Shown here: positions 1 to 10,674 of the stretch, piece by piece
Layout of the letters: the number at the start of each line of letters is the position of its first letter
Numbering within the stretch: position 1 is the stretch's first letter
Source: Amyloporia xantha
Lineage: Eukaryota > Basidiomycota > Agaricomycetes > Polyporales > Adustoporiaceae
Direction of reading: 5' to 3'
Assembly (NCBI GenBank): GCA_036971615.1
Contig: JAYKKR010000008.1
Coordinates: 1,054,001-1,118,000 of the forward strand
Length of the DNA stretch: 64,000 bases
The notes under the pieces: model-generated
What the model saw: only the letters and a program-made list of their open reading frames with translations
What the model was told of the DNA's origin: nothing
Databases searched by the model: none
Position numbers and translations under genes: made by a program

Positions 1-129
1 GAACAGAGGATGCAACATGACAATCGTAGGCTTGTTAGGATCGAAGCCGCCTACATTGCCGCTGGGTGCATTAGTAGTGTACCAGATAGACGCATAATCG
101 TCAGAGGAGACGAGGTCAATGTAGGGCAT
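1..129 (-). CDS. alpha/beta-hydrolase, N-terminal part (cut by window edge)
   Basis: Reading the minus strand from the ATG at 127-129 gives 43 open codons that run off the left edge. The frame starts MPYIDLVSSDDYASIWYTTN and ends with the pattern KPTIVMLHPLF. A hydrophobic strand followed by HP at this distance from the start is typical of the first core strand and oxyanion loop of alpha/beta-hydrolases in basidiomycetes. The nucleophile elbow and the rest of the triad lie outside the window, so substrate cannot be judged. Seen: the open frame and the motif. Inferred: the family. A short match of this kind could also be a spurious frame, hence moderate confidence. Confidence 0.55.
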   Translation of the reverse strand, partial: MPYIDLVSSDDYASIWYTTNAPSGNVGGFDPNKPTIVMLHPLF

Positions 130-1387
130 GGTGCTGGAAGACGAGATAAAGAGTGACGATAGTTGACGGTGAGCTCAAGACATGCATGAACAGAGGAATG
201 TTGGAGGCCGTAAGCAAGCCGTAAGCCAGAGACCAGGTCGAGTGACGGTATAGGCCGTTCTGTAGGCGGGACAAGCCTAACCAGTCTATGGACATGGACG
301 CGAGATCTGATCCGAGATGCCTGCATAAGGCAACTCTTCCAAAAGCGGAGCTTTTTGGAGCTACCACGTGATCGCGTTATCGCCTAATGCGTCGCTATTC
401 ATTTGCTTCCGGCTGTCCCCCTACGGAATTCAGCCAGCAATTTTCATGCTGGATCAAGGCCTCAGGCAAATATACGTGTACACGCCGCCTTGAGGAGGCA
501 TTCGTCTCGTAAAAGACCGTCGCCAGCACAGCCATGTGGCCTAGATTATGAACACCCCTGAGCCAACAGAACTAGCGCGCACGCCTAAAGAAAGTTCCAT
601 CAATAGCGTCGTCCATCACCATGGCACGGTTCCATGCGAAGGATCTGCACTATTCGACAAGCGGGAAGTCACTTCGCAGGATGTTAGTTGCTCAAACTCA
701 AAAGTCGCTATCGCAGTTGCTGACGCAGACGGTGGCCCGTCTGGCGGGGTTTGTGACCGTTGAGATGACGGCAGCAGGAACGTAATACGGTGAGGTCCAG
801 GAACGGAGGAGCGTACCTTAGAAGTAGGTCGGAAATTGGAGCCCGAAATACCGGTCATTCCGGAGAGTTTTCATGAAGGAGTAGCATTCCACAGTTGTTC
901 CACAGATATGTAGACCACGACTTACAATTTACAAGATATATGTTCAGTTGACAGGAACAACTGATCACGATAACGCGACGGCATGTGCGGACATTCATAC
1001 CTTAGCCGGTCAGCGCTGCAAATAGTAAACACGAGGATGGCTTGAAACCGCCCGCGAAGAAACGACGAAGCTGCGATACTGAAACCTGCGGAACATAGAA
1101 GGCTATCATCCGGCAATCATAAGCAGGCAATCCCCGAAGGATGCCCGGGCCAGTTATTGAATGAAAGAAGCGACAGGCTCAAAAACGCCACAAAGGACCA
1201 GCAGCATATCGCTTGCATCTCCTGTGAAATGAGCAAATGGCATGTCAACGATTAAAGGCACAGAACACGAGGAATTGTTCCAGCTGCTGTCGCCTTATCT
1301 GAAGACTGAGGGACTTACGGCAACGAACACAAACCTATCCGAATCAGAACGGACGCGAGGCGGAATGTACTCCGATGGGATTTATCA
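130..1387. other. gap: 5' side of hydrolase, 3' side of coiled-coil gene
   Basis: About 1.26 kb with no gene I can support. A 54-codon open frame on the plus strand (621-785) has an ATG and reasonable codon use but no recognisable motif. A CACGTG palindrome at 365-370 lies 236 bp upstream of the hydrolase start. Confidence 0.4.
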
Positions 1388-2567
1388 TCATTCGCTGCTC
1401 TCGATGCCTGCAAGCACCTGGATGACTCGTTGTTGGCGCTGCGGGACAGAATGAGTCTCGGTTGTCAAAGATCACCACGTGAACGTACCTCTTTGTCTGC
1501 TTTCATCGTTGTCGGGTACATGGCAGGTACACCAAGTGATTCGAGTTTGACCTGCTGCTTGCTGACCAGGCCATCCCAAGCAGGCAACACGCGTTCCATG
1601 TCGAACTTCCGCAACTCCTTGCGAAATGTGTCTGACATCATCTGTGTCCGAAGGATGCGGTTAGCGTTATTCCATCAGAACCAGAGAACGCAAATTAAGC
1701 GAACATCAGCTTCAAATTGCGTTAGACCGCTCCCTATCATACTCGCTCTGTGGGGGTGGACGAACGTCGATCAGCTGAGTACCCCGGATAAGGATATCAA
1801 GGACCTCACTTCGTACGCGCGACCTTGACCTTTTCCTCTTGCTTCCGCTGGATGGCCCGTCTCTCGTCCCACAGCTGCCGTTCCAAGTCGGCCTGCTCCT
1901 TCTTCAACTGAGACACGTGTCTCATCTGTGGGTAGTACATGGGATCGTAGCGAAAATGAACTCACCGTCGAGATCGCATCTACAAAGTCTGGATCCTCAG
2001 AGAGCCTCGCAAGGTGAGGAAGGGCCTGCTGGAAAGTGCAGTTGCGCAGATCGTCGTTTCGGGCCGATGAGGGTAATGTCACGGGCGTGTGTGCGATCGG
2101 CCTGGCTTCGGGCACGGCGTGATAAGAAGTTGAAGGAAACGGGGGAGATGAGTTAGGTACGGCAGGCTGTGAGACCGCCGGCTGTATCAGAATGGGTGAC
2201 ATCGACGTGGAAGCCTGTAGCTGCGACAATAGGGACGCGACGGAAGTCGTGGGGACATCATGATTTGGGGCATGAGCTGCAGACAAAATCCCAGAAGTTT
2301 CACCGGATTCTGATGTGCTCTGAAGCTGGACGGCGACTCCAGTGGTCTGCGAGACAGTGGTCGAAGGCGATGCAGCAGGAACATGGGCATCGTGAATGCT
2401 GGGCGCGAGCTCTGGTTGCGGCTGCGCGATTTCCTGCCACGCTTGGGAGGACCTCAGCTGCTCCAGAAGGGCCTTCACTCCTGCGGGATCCTAAAGTAAA
2501 CGCTGAGCAGCTGCGTGGGATGAGACCTACGGTGGCCAATACTTACATTTATGTTGGTGAAGTTCAT
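1388..2567 (-). CDS. conserved fungal coiled-coil protein, function unknown
   Basis: Six exons join into 302 codons plus stop: 2547-2567, 1966-2490, 1810-1925, 1705-1747, 1489-1641, 1388-1438. All junctions have GT and AG ends and keep frame. The first exon is MNFTNIN. Residues 8-150 are Pro/Ser/Gln-rich and probably disordered. From about 155 the protein looks globular and conserved (LRNCTFQQALPHLARLSED), followed by a charged coiled coil (LKKEQADLERQLWDERRAI). A helical C-terminal part contains FDMERVLPAWDGLVSKQQ. I recognise the style of a conserved basidiomycete protein but no named domain, and assign no function. Only the second exon is visible as a long frame; the others emerge after splicing. 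A CACGTG site lies 51 bp upstream of the start codon. Confidence 0.75.
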
Positions 2568-2617
2568 TCTACCCAGGCGGCGTGCGAAACATCTGCAACG
2601 CCGGGAGTGTGTGTGAG

Positions 2618-2623
2618 CACGTG
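2618..2623. promoter_or_regulatory. CACGTG palindrome (candidate bHLH site)
   Basis: CACGTG followed by ATC, 51 bp upstream of the minus-strand start at 2567. Identity as a bHLH factor site is inferred from the motif only. Confidence 0.35.
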
Positions 2624-3259
2624 ATCTATCGATCTGATCAAGATCTGTTCGATCTGCAGCCGATCTCAGAGCACCAGCACCTGAAAGAGGAAGAGGAGGC
2701 GAGCGAGCGAGATGGCTTGAATAGCAAACAGGCGTGGCTTCGTCGTGGCCAGCGCAGTCCTTCGCAGAACATCCTAAAGTCACCTCTAGCGAGTGTAATA
2801 ACATGAACTTACGGAAGCTGACATTCTTCAAGCTTCCATACCGAGAAGCTAGAATGGTGAGTGCGAACGCTTTCTGAGATTTAGAGAACTCCTCGCGCCG
2901 AGTGAAAGCAAATGGAAAAGGGTATGGATGACTGAGATGTTCTTCCCATGCCCCCCCAAATGCTGCGGGACTGGTATGTCTGTTGGACCAATGAAACGAC
3001 CAGCTCAATTTAATTTTCCCGTGCACCTTCATATCCTGCTCGTGTACTTAGCGTCCACATCCAGGTCTGTGCGACAACGGTGCGGTAGATGAGATTCGAG
3101 CTTGGGCAAGTAGGACAGATCGAGAACGCAAAAAAGGGGGAACAAGTCTGATATGCGAGGCAGGACAGATACTACTTATCCAAGCCACAAACACCTTGTG
3201 ATTTGATCTTTGAGTAATAAACTGGTAAGGCTTGGCAAAGTGCACACTTCACAGCATAG

Positions 3260-3590
3260 TCAACTCCACTTCTGATATTCGTCCATACGGTCGAGCAACA
3301 CCAACATATACTGGCGATCTCTGATATCCAATAAAAAGAAAAGAATAACTGATCTCACGTAGGCGTGACACGTAATCAGATGGAACACTGACTTGTTCCT
3401 TTTGTCGTAGTCGCCCACCCATGACGGCGGCGGTGTTGTCGCCAACCCAGAGCGCCTCAGACGTAGGAGCTATCTATAGCTTGATTGCCGTGTACGCATC
3501 CCAACAACGAAACATGAGGGTGAAGATCCGTACCTAGGCGAGGCCCGAAAACTTATTTGCCGGGCGTAACAGACATCCCAACAATACCTG
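3260..3590 (-). CDS. 3' exons of a small unknown protein, 5' end unresolved
   Basis: Three short minus-strand exons join in frame: about 3534-3590, 3393-3455 and 3260-3320. They give a peptide containing ARQISFRASPR, then PPSWVGDYDKRNK, then DRQYMLVLLDRMDEYQKW and a stop. Donors are GTACGG and GTCAGT; acceptors are CTGAG and ATCAG. The Arg/Ser/Ala-rich start resembles a mitochondrial presequence, but no ATG is found in this piece, so at least one upstream exon is missing. More coding-like minus-strand frames occur up to about 3900. I do not recognise the family; the C-terminus is compact and charged. The structure is tentative. Confidence 0.35.
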
Positions 3591-4962
3591 GAACGTCATG
3601 CCTACGACATACTGCCGTAACGTTCACACAAGGGTCGTCGGTGGCTGCAGCTCTAATTTCCGGTCGATGGCCACACCGCTGCGCGTCTCAACGCGACAGG
3701 ACAGTGCCTAGGTCAAGCCTGGGTGTGGGCCTGCAGTGCCTGTCAGCGATCAGAACGTGCAAGCGATGGAAAAACGGTATGAACTCCTACCGTGACGCAC
3801 CCAGGAAAGACAGGAACATGCATATCGACGATATCGTCCCCAAAAGAGCAGCCCGGCGGATAAGCTGATGCCATCAGCTTCTAGGAGGAAAAAGAATTGC
3901 AGAGCGGAATCAAAAGTTAGGTGTAAGTGAGGATTACAACGTGCAGGACGATTCGTAAGTCCTGATAGCAATAAGCATACAAACGGCCCGGGCGGGGGGG
4001 CATGCATACTGTATCAATCATTGTTGACGGTTGACGAAGGCCATCGTGACGATTTGGGTGAGTGTGCTGGCAGCCTGGCACTGATGTCGCAACCGGTCCC
4101 GCTTGGCATCCACAGACCAAGCCCTTGAATCGGGTCGCGTGTCGCAAGTAGTGTTACAGTAGGCAGAGGTGAAAGAGCTGCGTTTCAGGTTCTTGCTTCA
4201 TATCTTTCGGTCAATCGAAATACTTGCGGTTCTATCGGGTATTGCAATTGGAGAGCAGACAGGAATTGGCAAGAGGGCGAACGCGTACGGTACGCGTTTG
4301 GTTTCGGAATCGATTTCGGTTTAGCCCCGAGGTTGCAATTCGTTTTTGCGAGACACGGAGCGCAGGCCGCAGACCAAATGTTTTGATCGATATCGGTGCC
4401 GGGGACATCAGTACCGATGGGGACCGTTGGGCTAGTGAACTAGTGCGCCTCATGCTGGTCAGCGGCGGAGGCGTCGACAGTGATGTCGAGTATAGTGGAT
4501 GCGTGTCGACCAGCTGAAGGATGATCAAAGGACACGTTCCCGCTGGTGGAGACGTTGCCGGCGGCGAGTGGTCGGTAGAAGGTTTGCGGAGATGCGGCAA
4601 GTCTGGCGAACAATGCATGCAGCGACGGCATCGTGTAGAGATAAAACACGAGTCAAAATAAATAAGTCGGGCCTGGTTACCGTAACAAGACTCTGCTAAG
4701 GCCAGAAAAGACCAAATGAATTGATGGCCCCTGTTTGGACCGTCCAAATAAGGACTCGGCACGTGGAGAAAAGACAGCGAAATCCGGCGTGTCAACGAAA
4801 GTTCCCACGGCCTGCATCGTCTTCTTGTCGTCGGCCCAATCTTCTCTCGCGTCCGACTGCACAGACTTCTTATCCTCGTCTTGTTTCTGTCCCCCTCTCT
4901 CCCCTCTCTCCCCCTCTTTGTCTTCCTAATTTTTCTTTCTTTCTTTTGCTCATCCATCCACC
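3591..4962. other. gap: upstream region of RGS gene
   Basis: No complete gene is supported. Minus-strand frames around 3620-3900 may be further exons of the small gene to the left. A CACGTG site at 4760-4765 and a strongly CT-rich tract at about 4884-4950 lie directly upstream of the RGS start codon. Such pyrimidine tracts are common in promoters and 5' leaders of well-expressed fungal genes. Confidence 0.4.
4760..4765. promoter_or_regulatory. CACGTG palindrome (candidate bHLH site)
   Basis: Located 198 bp upstream of the RGS gene start codon at 4963. Motif only; no factor is identified. Confidence 0.35.
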
Positions 4963-7121
4963 ATGGCTCCTGAGCCCACTCCAGCGGCGTCTTCGTCGCA
5001 CATGATGAAGACGACAAAACGAGGCAGGCCCTTCCTCAAGGTCAGCCCCAGTTGAATACTCTTCGTGCATTGTCTGTACTGAAGTGGTCTTTGATTTTTT
5101 ATAGGACACGCTGGATTTGTTTGCGACATTGATAGTGTCACTGGAACTGACGTCGAACAAGCAGTTTTTCCGGACCTTCCACAATTCATTCACAACGTAA
5201 GTTTCTCCGCCCCCGTGTACCGTGGGTACCAGGACCGACATGCTAACCTCCCATTGCTAGGGATGACGCTGCGAGGAATCTCAATTCTCTCAAATTCTCC
5301 CAGTCAAATCGTGGTCCCGATCCTCGAGAACCTTCAAGGATAGTCACGACAACGACGACGACGACGTTCTCCATGACTCGTGAGATGGCAAAAGCGATGT
5401 GCCAGCAATTCATGGACGCTCGTCTCATTGAGAACGCTGCTGATCCCGGTTCAAACTTGTTCAAGGATCGCGGAGTATACGTCCTCACGCCCAAGGGTCT
5501 GCACGTTCTGGAACGATTCATGAGCAAGAACGGTATCAACGGTGACCACCTTGCTCCCGTCTTCTCGTCACAACCAATTTGCATGAAGTTGCTGCACCTC
5601 GAGCGACGATCAGTGGACGACGAGATCATCGTCTCCCATTCTGTCATCACTGCCTTGTTTCGGCGATTCGTGGGCCGTCAGCCTAACTACCCTCCGGATT
5701 TCCTCGAATCCATGGATGCGTTCCAGCGGTACCACGAGCGGTCGAAGGGTGTCGCACTCATGGATGTTACTGACAGATCGGTGGGCGCCAAGAATTCCGT
5801 CACGCACAAGAACTGCTTTGCAGCGGTGACTGCGCTGGAGTGGCTGTGCGACTTTACTTCTGTTATCGGAAGAGAAGAGGCGGCGGAGATGGCAGCGCAG
5901 TTTGTGCGATTCGGCCTCATCCAGCTGGTGAGCGATAAGAGGAAGAACAACGATTCGGCCATCATCTTTACTGTTCGGGGTGCTGCGGGAGGCGGTAACT
6001 CTTCCATTTCGGTGAGTTGGCAATGCTTTTGCAAAACATGTTCCACCTTTGACAATGTCTATCGTAATTTAGCAAATGGGAGAGTTCCGCTGTACAGCGA
6101 AGGCGATCTACAAGGTCACCGAGGAAGGTCGCAGGCTAGCCCGCTGGGACAGCCTGGATGCTTCTCGAGCGTCTCCTAACAATTCGTCGTCCAACATCGC
6201 GGCCGGCCGGTCTTCTGACGACCATGACACAGAATCACAATCAACTGACGCAACTGCTGTTGGTAGCGACGCCAAAATCCACCGACGTATCTCGATGACG
6301 GAGAAACTCAACGCTAGTCACGATGCGGACAAGAAGAACAACCAGAAGGAAAGCAACACCGATCGGTTACGGTACATCATCGAGGAGCCGCAGTTGCGTT
6401 CTCTATTCCGAGAGTTCTTACGCAGCAATTTCTGCGAGGAGAATCTGTCGTTCTACCTCGACGTTCAGGACTTCAAGCGCAAGTTCAACATCACTTCAAG
6501 TGCCATTGCAGCGAACCCTCCCGTTCGTGCTTCTTCGAAGGCGACGCCGGGCCAAGTTGCTATGGAGCGTCATCACGAAGCTCTCATCCAGATGGCGTTT
6601 GTGATCTATAACACGTACTTGGCACCTTCAAGCCAAAGCGAGTTGAATATCGACCATGGTCTCCGGAATGAGCTTTCTGGCTACCTGAACGAGGTGATGA
6701 CCAACCTCACGGGCAAGACTTTCCAGGGACGAGTTGAGCTCGAACAGGCGAACGCTTTCAATGCCACGCAGTTGCAGACCATGATTCGGCTGTACGAGCG
6801 TATTCAGACGCACGTATTCCGTTTGATGGCGACAGATTCAGTTCCTAAGGTATGAAAGCACGACTACCACTGTCTTCATCTGACTAAAGTTTTGTTTAGT
6901 TCATCAAGACCCCGCGATTCCTTGCGCTCCGGATTAAGCTTGACAGCGAGGACGACAATTCGCTTGGCGAATTTCCCCTATTGACTGCAAACTCGTCGAC
7001 ACCATCAGTGCCACCAGGGCTTGGCGAAGAGGAAGTCGGCGGAGCATACGTGACCATTTCACAGCGGGCGGCTGTCCAGGACCGACAACAAGGCAGTGCC
7101 GAGCGAGGACCATCGTCATGA
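4963..7121 (+). CDS. DEP-DEP-RGS regulator of G protein signalling (thn1/FlbA/Sst2 type)
   Basis: Five exons (4963-5040, 5105-5196, 5261-6011, 6073-6849, 6900-7121) join to 639 codons plus stop. RGS proteins speed GTP hydrolysis on G-alpha subunits and so switch off pheromone or nutrient signals at the plasma membrane. The order seen is a short Ser/Thr-rich start, a first DEP-like domain (about 60-130), a second DEP domain containing ALEWLCDFTSVIGREEAAEM, a Ser-rich linker, then the RGS box. The box starts near EPQLRSLFREFLRSNFCEE and is interrupted by a loop rich in Ala and Pro, before a C-terminal tail. This is the layout of Schizophyllum thn1, Aspergillus FlbA and yeast Sst2. DEP domains of this family bind the tail of pheromone receptors (family knowledge). 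The ATG lies in a CCACC context after a CT-rich leader. No frame break was found. Confidence 0.93.
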
Positions 7122-7653
7122 ACGAGCAGTGCTCAGTTTATTTGACGATCGGTTGTATATATGCATATCAGTCTGCGCATCTGATCTCCTATGCTTATGT
7201 TAGTCTCGCTCGCACTACCCATGCCTTGCCTCTCCACATGCTCACATGCTCCCGCATTATGTATGGTCCTCCGCCGGCGCTATGGTCCTCGATCTCGTCT
7301 TCGTTCGCACCCGCACTCCTCCGTTCTGTCGCAATCGTCACCGGGCCTCACTGGAATCATCCGCATCTAATCGTAATTCAGCCGTTTCTCTCCTTATCTA
7401 TCCGTTTGTCATTGCATCTTCTCCCTTCCTCAGACATTTCGTTTACCGTCGGTGCGGTGGCCTCGTTGTATCGCCCGGCCTGCGTGTCATCTCCTATACA
7501 GCTGTACATTCATAGTACCTTACGAGCTCCCCCCTAACAACACTAGGGATCAATACTCACCAATACATCTCACTTACCTCGCTATGCGAAGTCATAATGC
7601 AGCCTTTTGTACCAGTTAATGTCCGTGGGATTGCCCTGCTCGGCTACTGCAAG
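7122..7653. other. gap: 3' flank of RGS gene
   Basis: Pyrimidine-rich sequence with only chance frames. It probably holds the 3' untranslated region of the RGS gene. Confidence 0.4.
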
Positions 7654-7797
7654 CTAGTGCGGCTTCTGGTCAATGTATCCTGACTGATCATAGCGATCAA
7701 TGATCGACTTTGCTGTGGATTGAAGCACCTTCTGAACGACGTAAGTCCCAAGGAACGCACCGAATTGTGTCCCAGACTGCTTGCCTGGGAGTACAGA
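7654..7797 (-). CDS. C-terminal exon of a small unknown protein
   Basis: An open minus-strand exon of 47 codons plus stop, preceded by a consensus acceptor (CATCTCAG). The frame contains GKQSGTQFGAFLGTYVVQKV and later STAKSIIDRYDQSGYID. Codon use and the amphipathic pattern look real, and the Gly/Ala/Thr segment could be a short membrane-associated helix. I could not find a clean upstream exon. A candidate start exon with ATG at about 7923-7935 ends in AG|GTATCA, but its phase does not match this acceptor. No family recognised. Confidence 0.4.
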   Translation of the reverse strand, partial: SVLPGKQSGTQFGAFLGTYVVQKVLQSTAKSIIDRYDQSGYIDQKPH

Positions 7798-8088
7798 CTG
7801 AGATGCATATGATGATCTACGAAGCAAATTCCCAGAAAGGCTAGTAACAAGTGTACCTCAGGGGTCAGGGGTAATCACATGATACCTAGTAGAGAGCGAG
7901 TGGATAGGATTGAATTTGTTCTCTGTATTCATAGCAATCTGCACTGTGCAGTGCGAACGTTGGCACCATCCTGTCAAGCGTCCTACGCTGCTGTCGCCAT
8001 TCTAACAGCTGCAAACCAAGGCCGTTATAGCATCCCATCAGAGCACGTAGCTTTGTCACCGTAGCAAGAAGCGATTGTGCCAGCCAGT
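7798..8088. other. short gap between the small minus-strand exon and the b5-type gene
   Basis: It may contain the missing 5' exon of the small minus-strand gene and the promoter of the plus-strand b5-type gene. Nothing firm is visible. Confidence 0.3.
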
Positions 8089-9323
8089 ATGTCTTGGATA
8101 ACGCGTCCTGAAGGTGACGGCGGCGGGCGTGCAGTCCGCAAACCCCGTACAGGTGGTCCCCCTGCGAACACCGAGGGCGAGGGGCCTGTCTCTCCCTGGG
8201 AGAAAACCCGAGCGCAAGACGAGGACCCCCTCGTAGCAGATCCTAATGATCCGGACAGGATGGTATCCACCAAGCAGGCGAACCGTCCGTTCCTAGGGTT
8301 CGTGCGTCGGAACTACCTCTATCTCCTGGCCGTGCCCAGCTTACCCAGAAACATGCGTTCTGCACAGGTACTCCGAGTATCGGCATAGACGTGAGCAAGA
8401 ACATGCCGCCTGGCTGCAGCGCAAGAAGGAGCGAGAGGAGAAGCTTGCCAGGGGGGAAAAGGTTGGTCCCGAAGAACCCGACCCCACGGAAGAGCCAGAG
8501 GTCGGGTGTCTGGGCCTGCTCAAGTTCATTCTATACGCAACCATCTTCATCGTTCTCGCTGGCAAATTCATCACGGGCAGCTTCCTCTGGGAACACGAGC
8601 TTCCCAACCTCAGGCATCTGATTCCGGTACGTGTCGGGTCTGGTTTCGGGGACATGTGCTTGATTTATAACCGTCCGTTCGTGGTCGCGATGACTCGCCG
8701 CAGACGAACCAGCGACTCTTCTCCGAGGGCATGCTCACGACTTTTGATGGCTCCAGTGACACGAAGCCCATTTATCTCGCCGTAAGCTGTCTCTCCATCT
8801 CGCGTCCTCGCATCCGCGGGCCGCTCATATGTTTACATACAGATTGACGGGGATGTGTACGATGTCAGCTCCAGCCGCCTAACATATGGCCCCGGAGGCC
8901 CCTACCACATGCTGTACGTTCAGCAGTCACATTCGTGTGTGTCCTTGATCGCCACATTATCTCTTTCAGGGCCGGGAAAGACGCCGCACGGGCGTACGGA
9001 ACGGGATGCTTCACCACGCACCTAACACATGACCTGCGGGGATTAAACGAGGAGGAGCTGAGGGTAATGCTGTCCTTCATACGCGCGACATATGGGCGTC
9101 TGCAGTGCTAAACAATCGGTCGCTATTGCAGGGCGTCGAGAACTGGAAACGATTCTATGCTGAGCACAAGAAGTATGTCAAGGTGGGGCGCGTGTCGCAC
9201 CCTCCGATCGACCCTGCAAGCCCGATACCCGAGCACTGTGATCCGAAGAAGGCTAAAGCGGCGCGAAGTCCGGAGCAAGTGGAGGGGCTGAAGCACAAGA
9301 AGGATGGGCATGATGAATTGTAG
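8089..9323 (+). CDS. membrane-anchored cytochrome b5-like/MAPR family protein
   Basis: Six exons (8089-8297, 8368-8626, 8704-8781, 8843-8913, 8970-9063, 9132-9323) give 300 codons plus stop, all in phase. The N-terminal 110 residues are polar. A single membrane helix follows at about 125-145 (FILYATIFIVLAGKF). After it comes a b5-like fold of the membrane-associated progesterone receptor type. Diagnostic pieces are FSEGMLTTFDG, the strand IYLAIDGDVYDVSS, and GPGGPYHMLAGKDAARAYGT, where MAPR proteins place heme-contacting Tyr residues. A Lys/His-rich tail ends the protein. Family members (Dap1, PGRMC1, neudesin) bind heme and support sterol-synthesis P450s in the ER; that role here is inferred. 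The first intron uses an unusual GTTCGT donor. Start chosen as the first ATG in the open frame, MSWITRPEGD. Confidence 0.88.
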
Positions 9324-9609
9324 CAGGCGGTTTAGTCCGGACTGTCCCGGGAATATATTACATACATCTGAATACACATGTATCTACGTATTATATGATA
9401 AGAGTACGCTACTCTAGACCTAGGATCCACACAGTTCATAGGGAATGTACGAGTTCATATTACAATCGGACGGAACGAGATCTTCATAGAGGAGTCCATT
9501 GGCATAACTGATCGCTCAAAATGAATAGGATATCCCAGCGGTCGACACTGAGCGCCTGCAGGGATTGAATTAGATGGTGAAGACTGGATTCATGAAGATC
9601 TGCCCACCT

Positions 9610-10150
9610 TCACAGAGCGGGGTGAGTGGAGAGCCAATTTTTAAGGATGGGAAAGTCCGCCATGGACGCGTCCATCATTTCAGAGTAGTCTGTGTCGCGA
9701 TACTTGGCTAAGATAATGTTGCCACGCCATGCATTCGCCTCGTTGAAGGCCTGCCCCTGAATTTCGCGTACGCACTTGTTCACCGGGAACGGCATGCCAT
9801 CGCGGGAGACCGTAGGATAGAAGAGAATGTAGGGGGATGGGAACTTTTTGTTCATGCCATCGAGCTGTTCCACGAGCTGTAGTGAATGCCAAGCGGGGTG
9901 TGCCATTGAGTCTGGAGGTGCACATGAAGTGCGCTGGGGGTTCACGCACCTTGAATCTCCAGGAACGGGCACCGAGGCCTTCCGCGATGTAGTCCATGTA
10001 CATCTCTGGATGGGGCATGCGGCCAGACCTGAATGGCTCGGGCGGGTTGGTGATTTGCATGGTGAGGGGGCTGGTCATGAGCGCGACGAGATGGGGCGGG
10101 CGATCGTCGGCGGGGAAGAGGATCGCGTCGAAGGGGAGCATCTGATCCAT
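9610..10150 (-). CDS. small conserved basidiomycete protein, function unknown
   Basis: Two exons (9950-10150 and 9610-9876) joined across a 73-nt GT-AG intron give 155 residues. The start is MDQMLPFDAILFPADDRPPH. The middle holds YMDYIAEGLGARSWRF, and the last exon carries YILFYPTVSRDGMPFPVNKC and a C-terminal WLSTHPAL. It has no signal peptide, membrane segment or low-complexity stretch, so it should be a compact cytosolic or nuclear protein. I do not recognise a domain. It is divergent from the Nup160 gene with 524 bp between starts. Its 3' end faces the b5-type gene, 286 bp away. Confidence 0.75.
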
Positions 10151-10674
10151 TAGAAAGAAGAAAAAAGAGACAAAAGACTATGTACAAGAAAAGTGATATT
10201 CGAGAGAGGATCGCTGGGTTCTGTGCCATTGTGGAGGACGTATAGAGGACATATATACGGCTGGAGGCATGGGTTTGTGGCACTTGAGGGCTCGAATGAT
10301 CTCTGAGGCGGCGTGAGCATTGGGGTCCAGTAGTGCACACAGCCTCTGTGGACGCATGATGAGGGTTCGAGCTCGAGGAGAACTAGCAGGAGATGGAGCA
10401 TGAGGGAGACGCGTGATAATAAAGATATTGGGCAGGGTGAGCCTAGGGACGAGCCATGTATGGTATGCAAACTGCCATTCCGGGGAGACAAGCGCACCCG
10501 GTCACGCGAATACTCCGCCACGTGACTGCGTGTTAGCACAAAGGGATCTGGAGAATAAACGTTAACAAACGATCGCTGGTTTACCCACAACCACTTCATC
10601 AAACGCACCCTGCTCTAGATCTCGACGCTCCTCGTTCCAACCACTGCGCTTACTCTCCCAAGTTCCATGCGCTG
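10151..10674. other. divergent promoter region, small gene / Nup160
   Basis: A 524-bp interval between two divergent starts. It contains a CACGTG palindrome at 10519-10524, 151 bp before the Nup160 ATG. No other convincing element. Confidence 0.45.
10519..10524. promoter_or_regulatory. CACGTG palindrome (candidate bHLH site)
   Basis: Lies 151 bp upstream of the Nup160 start, inside a divergent promoter. Motif evidence only. Confidence 0.35.
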
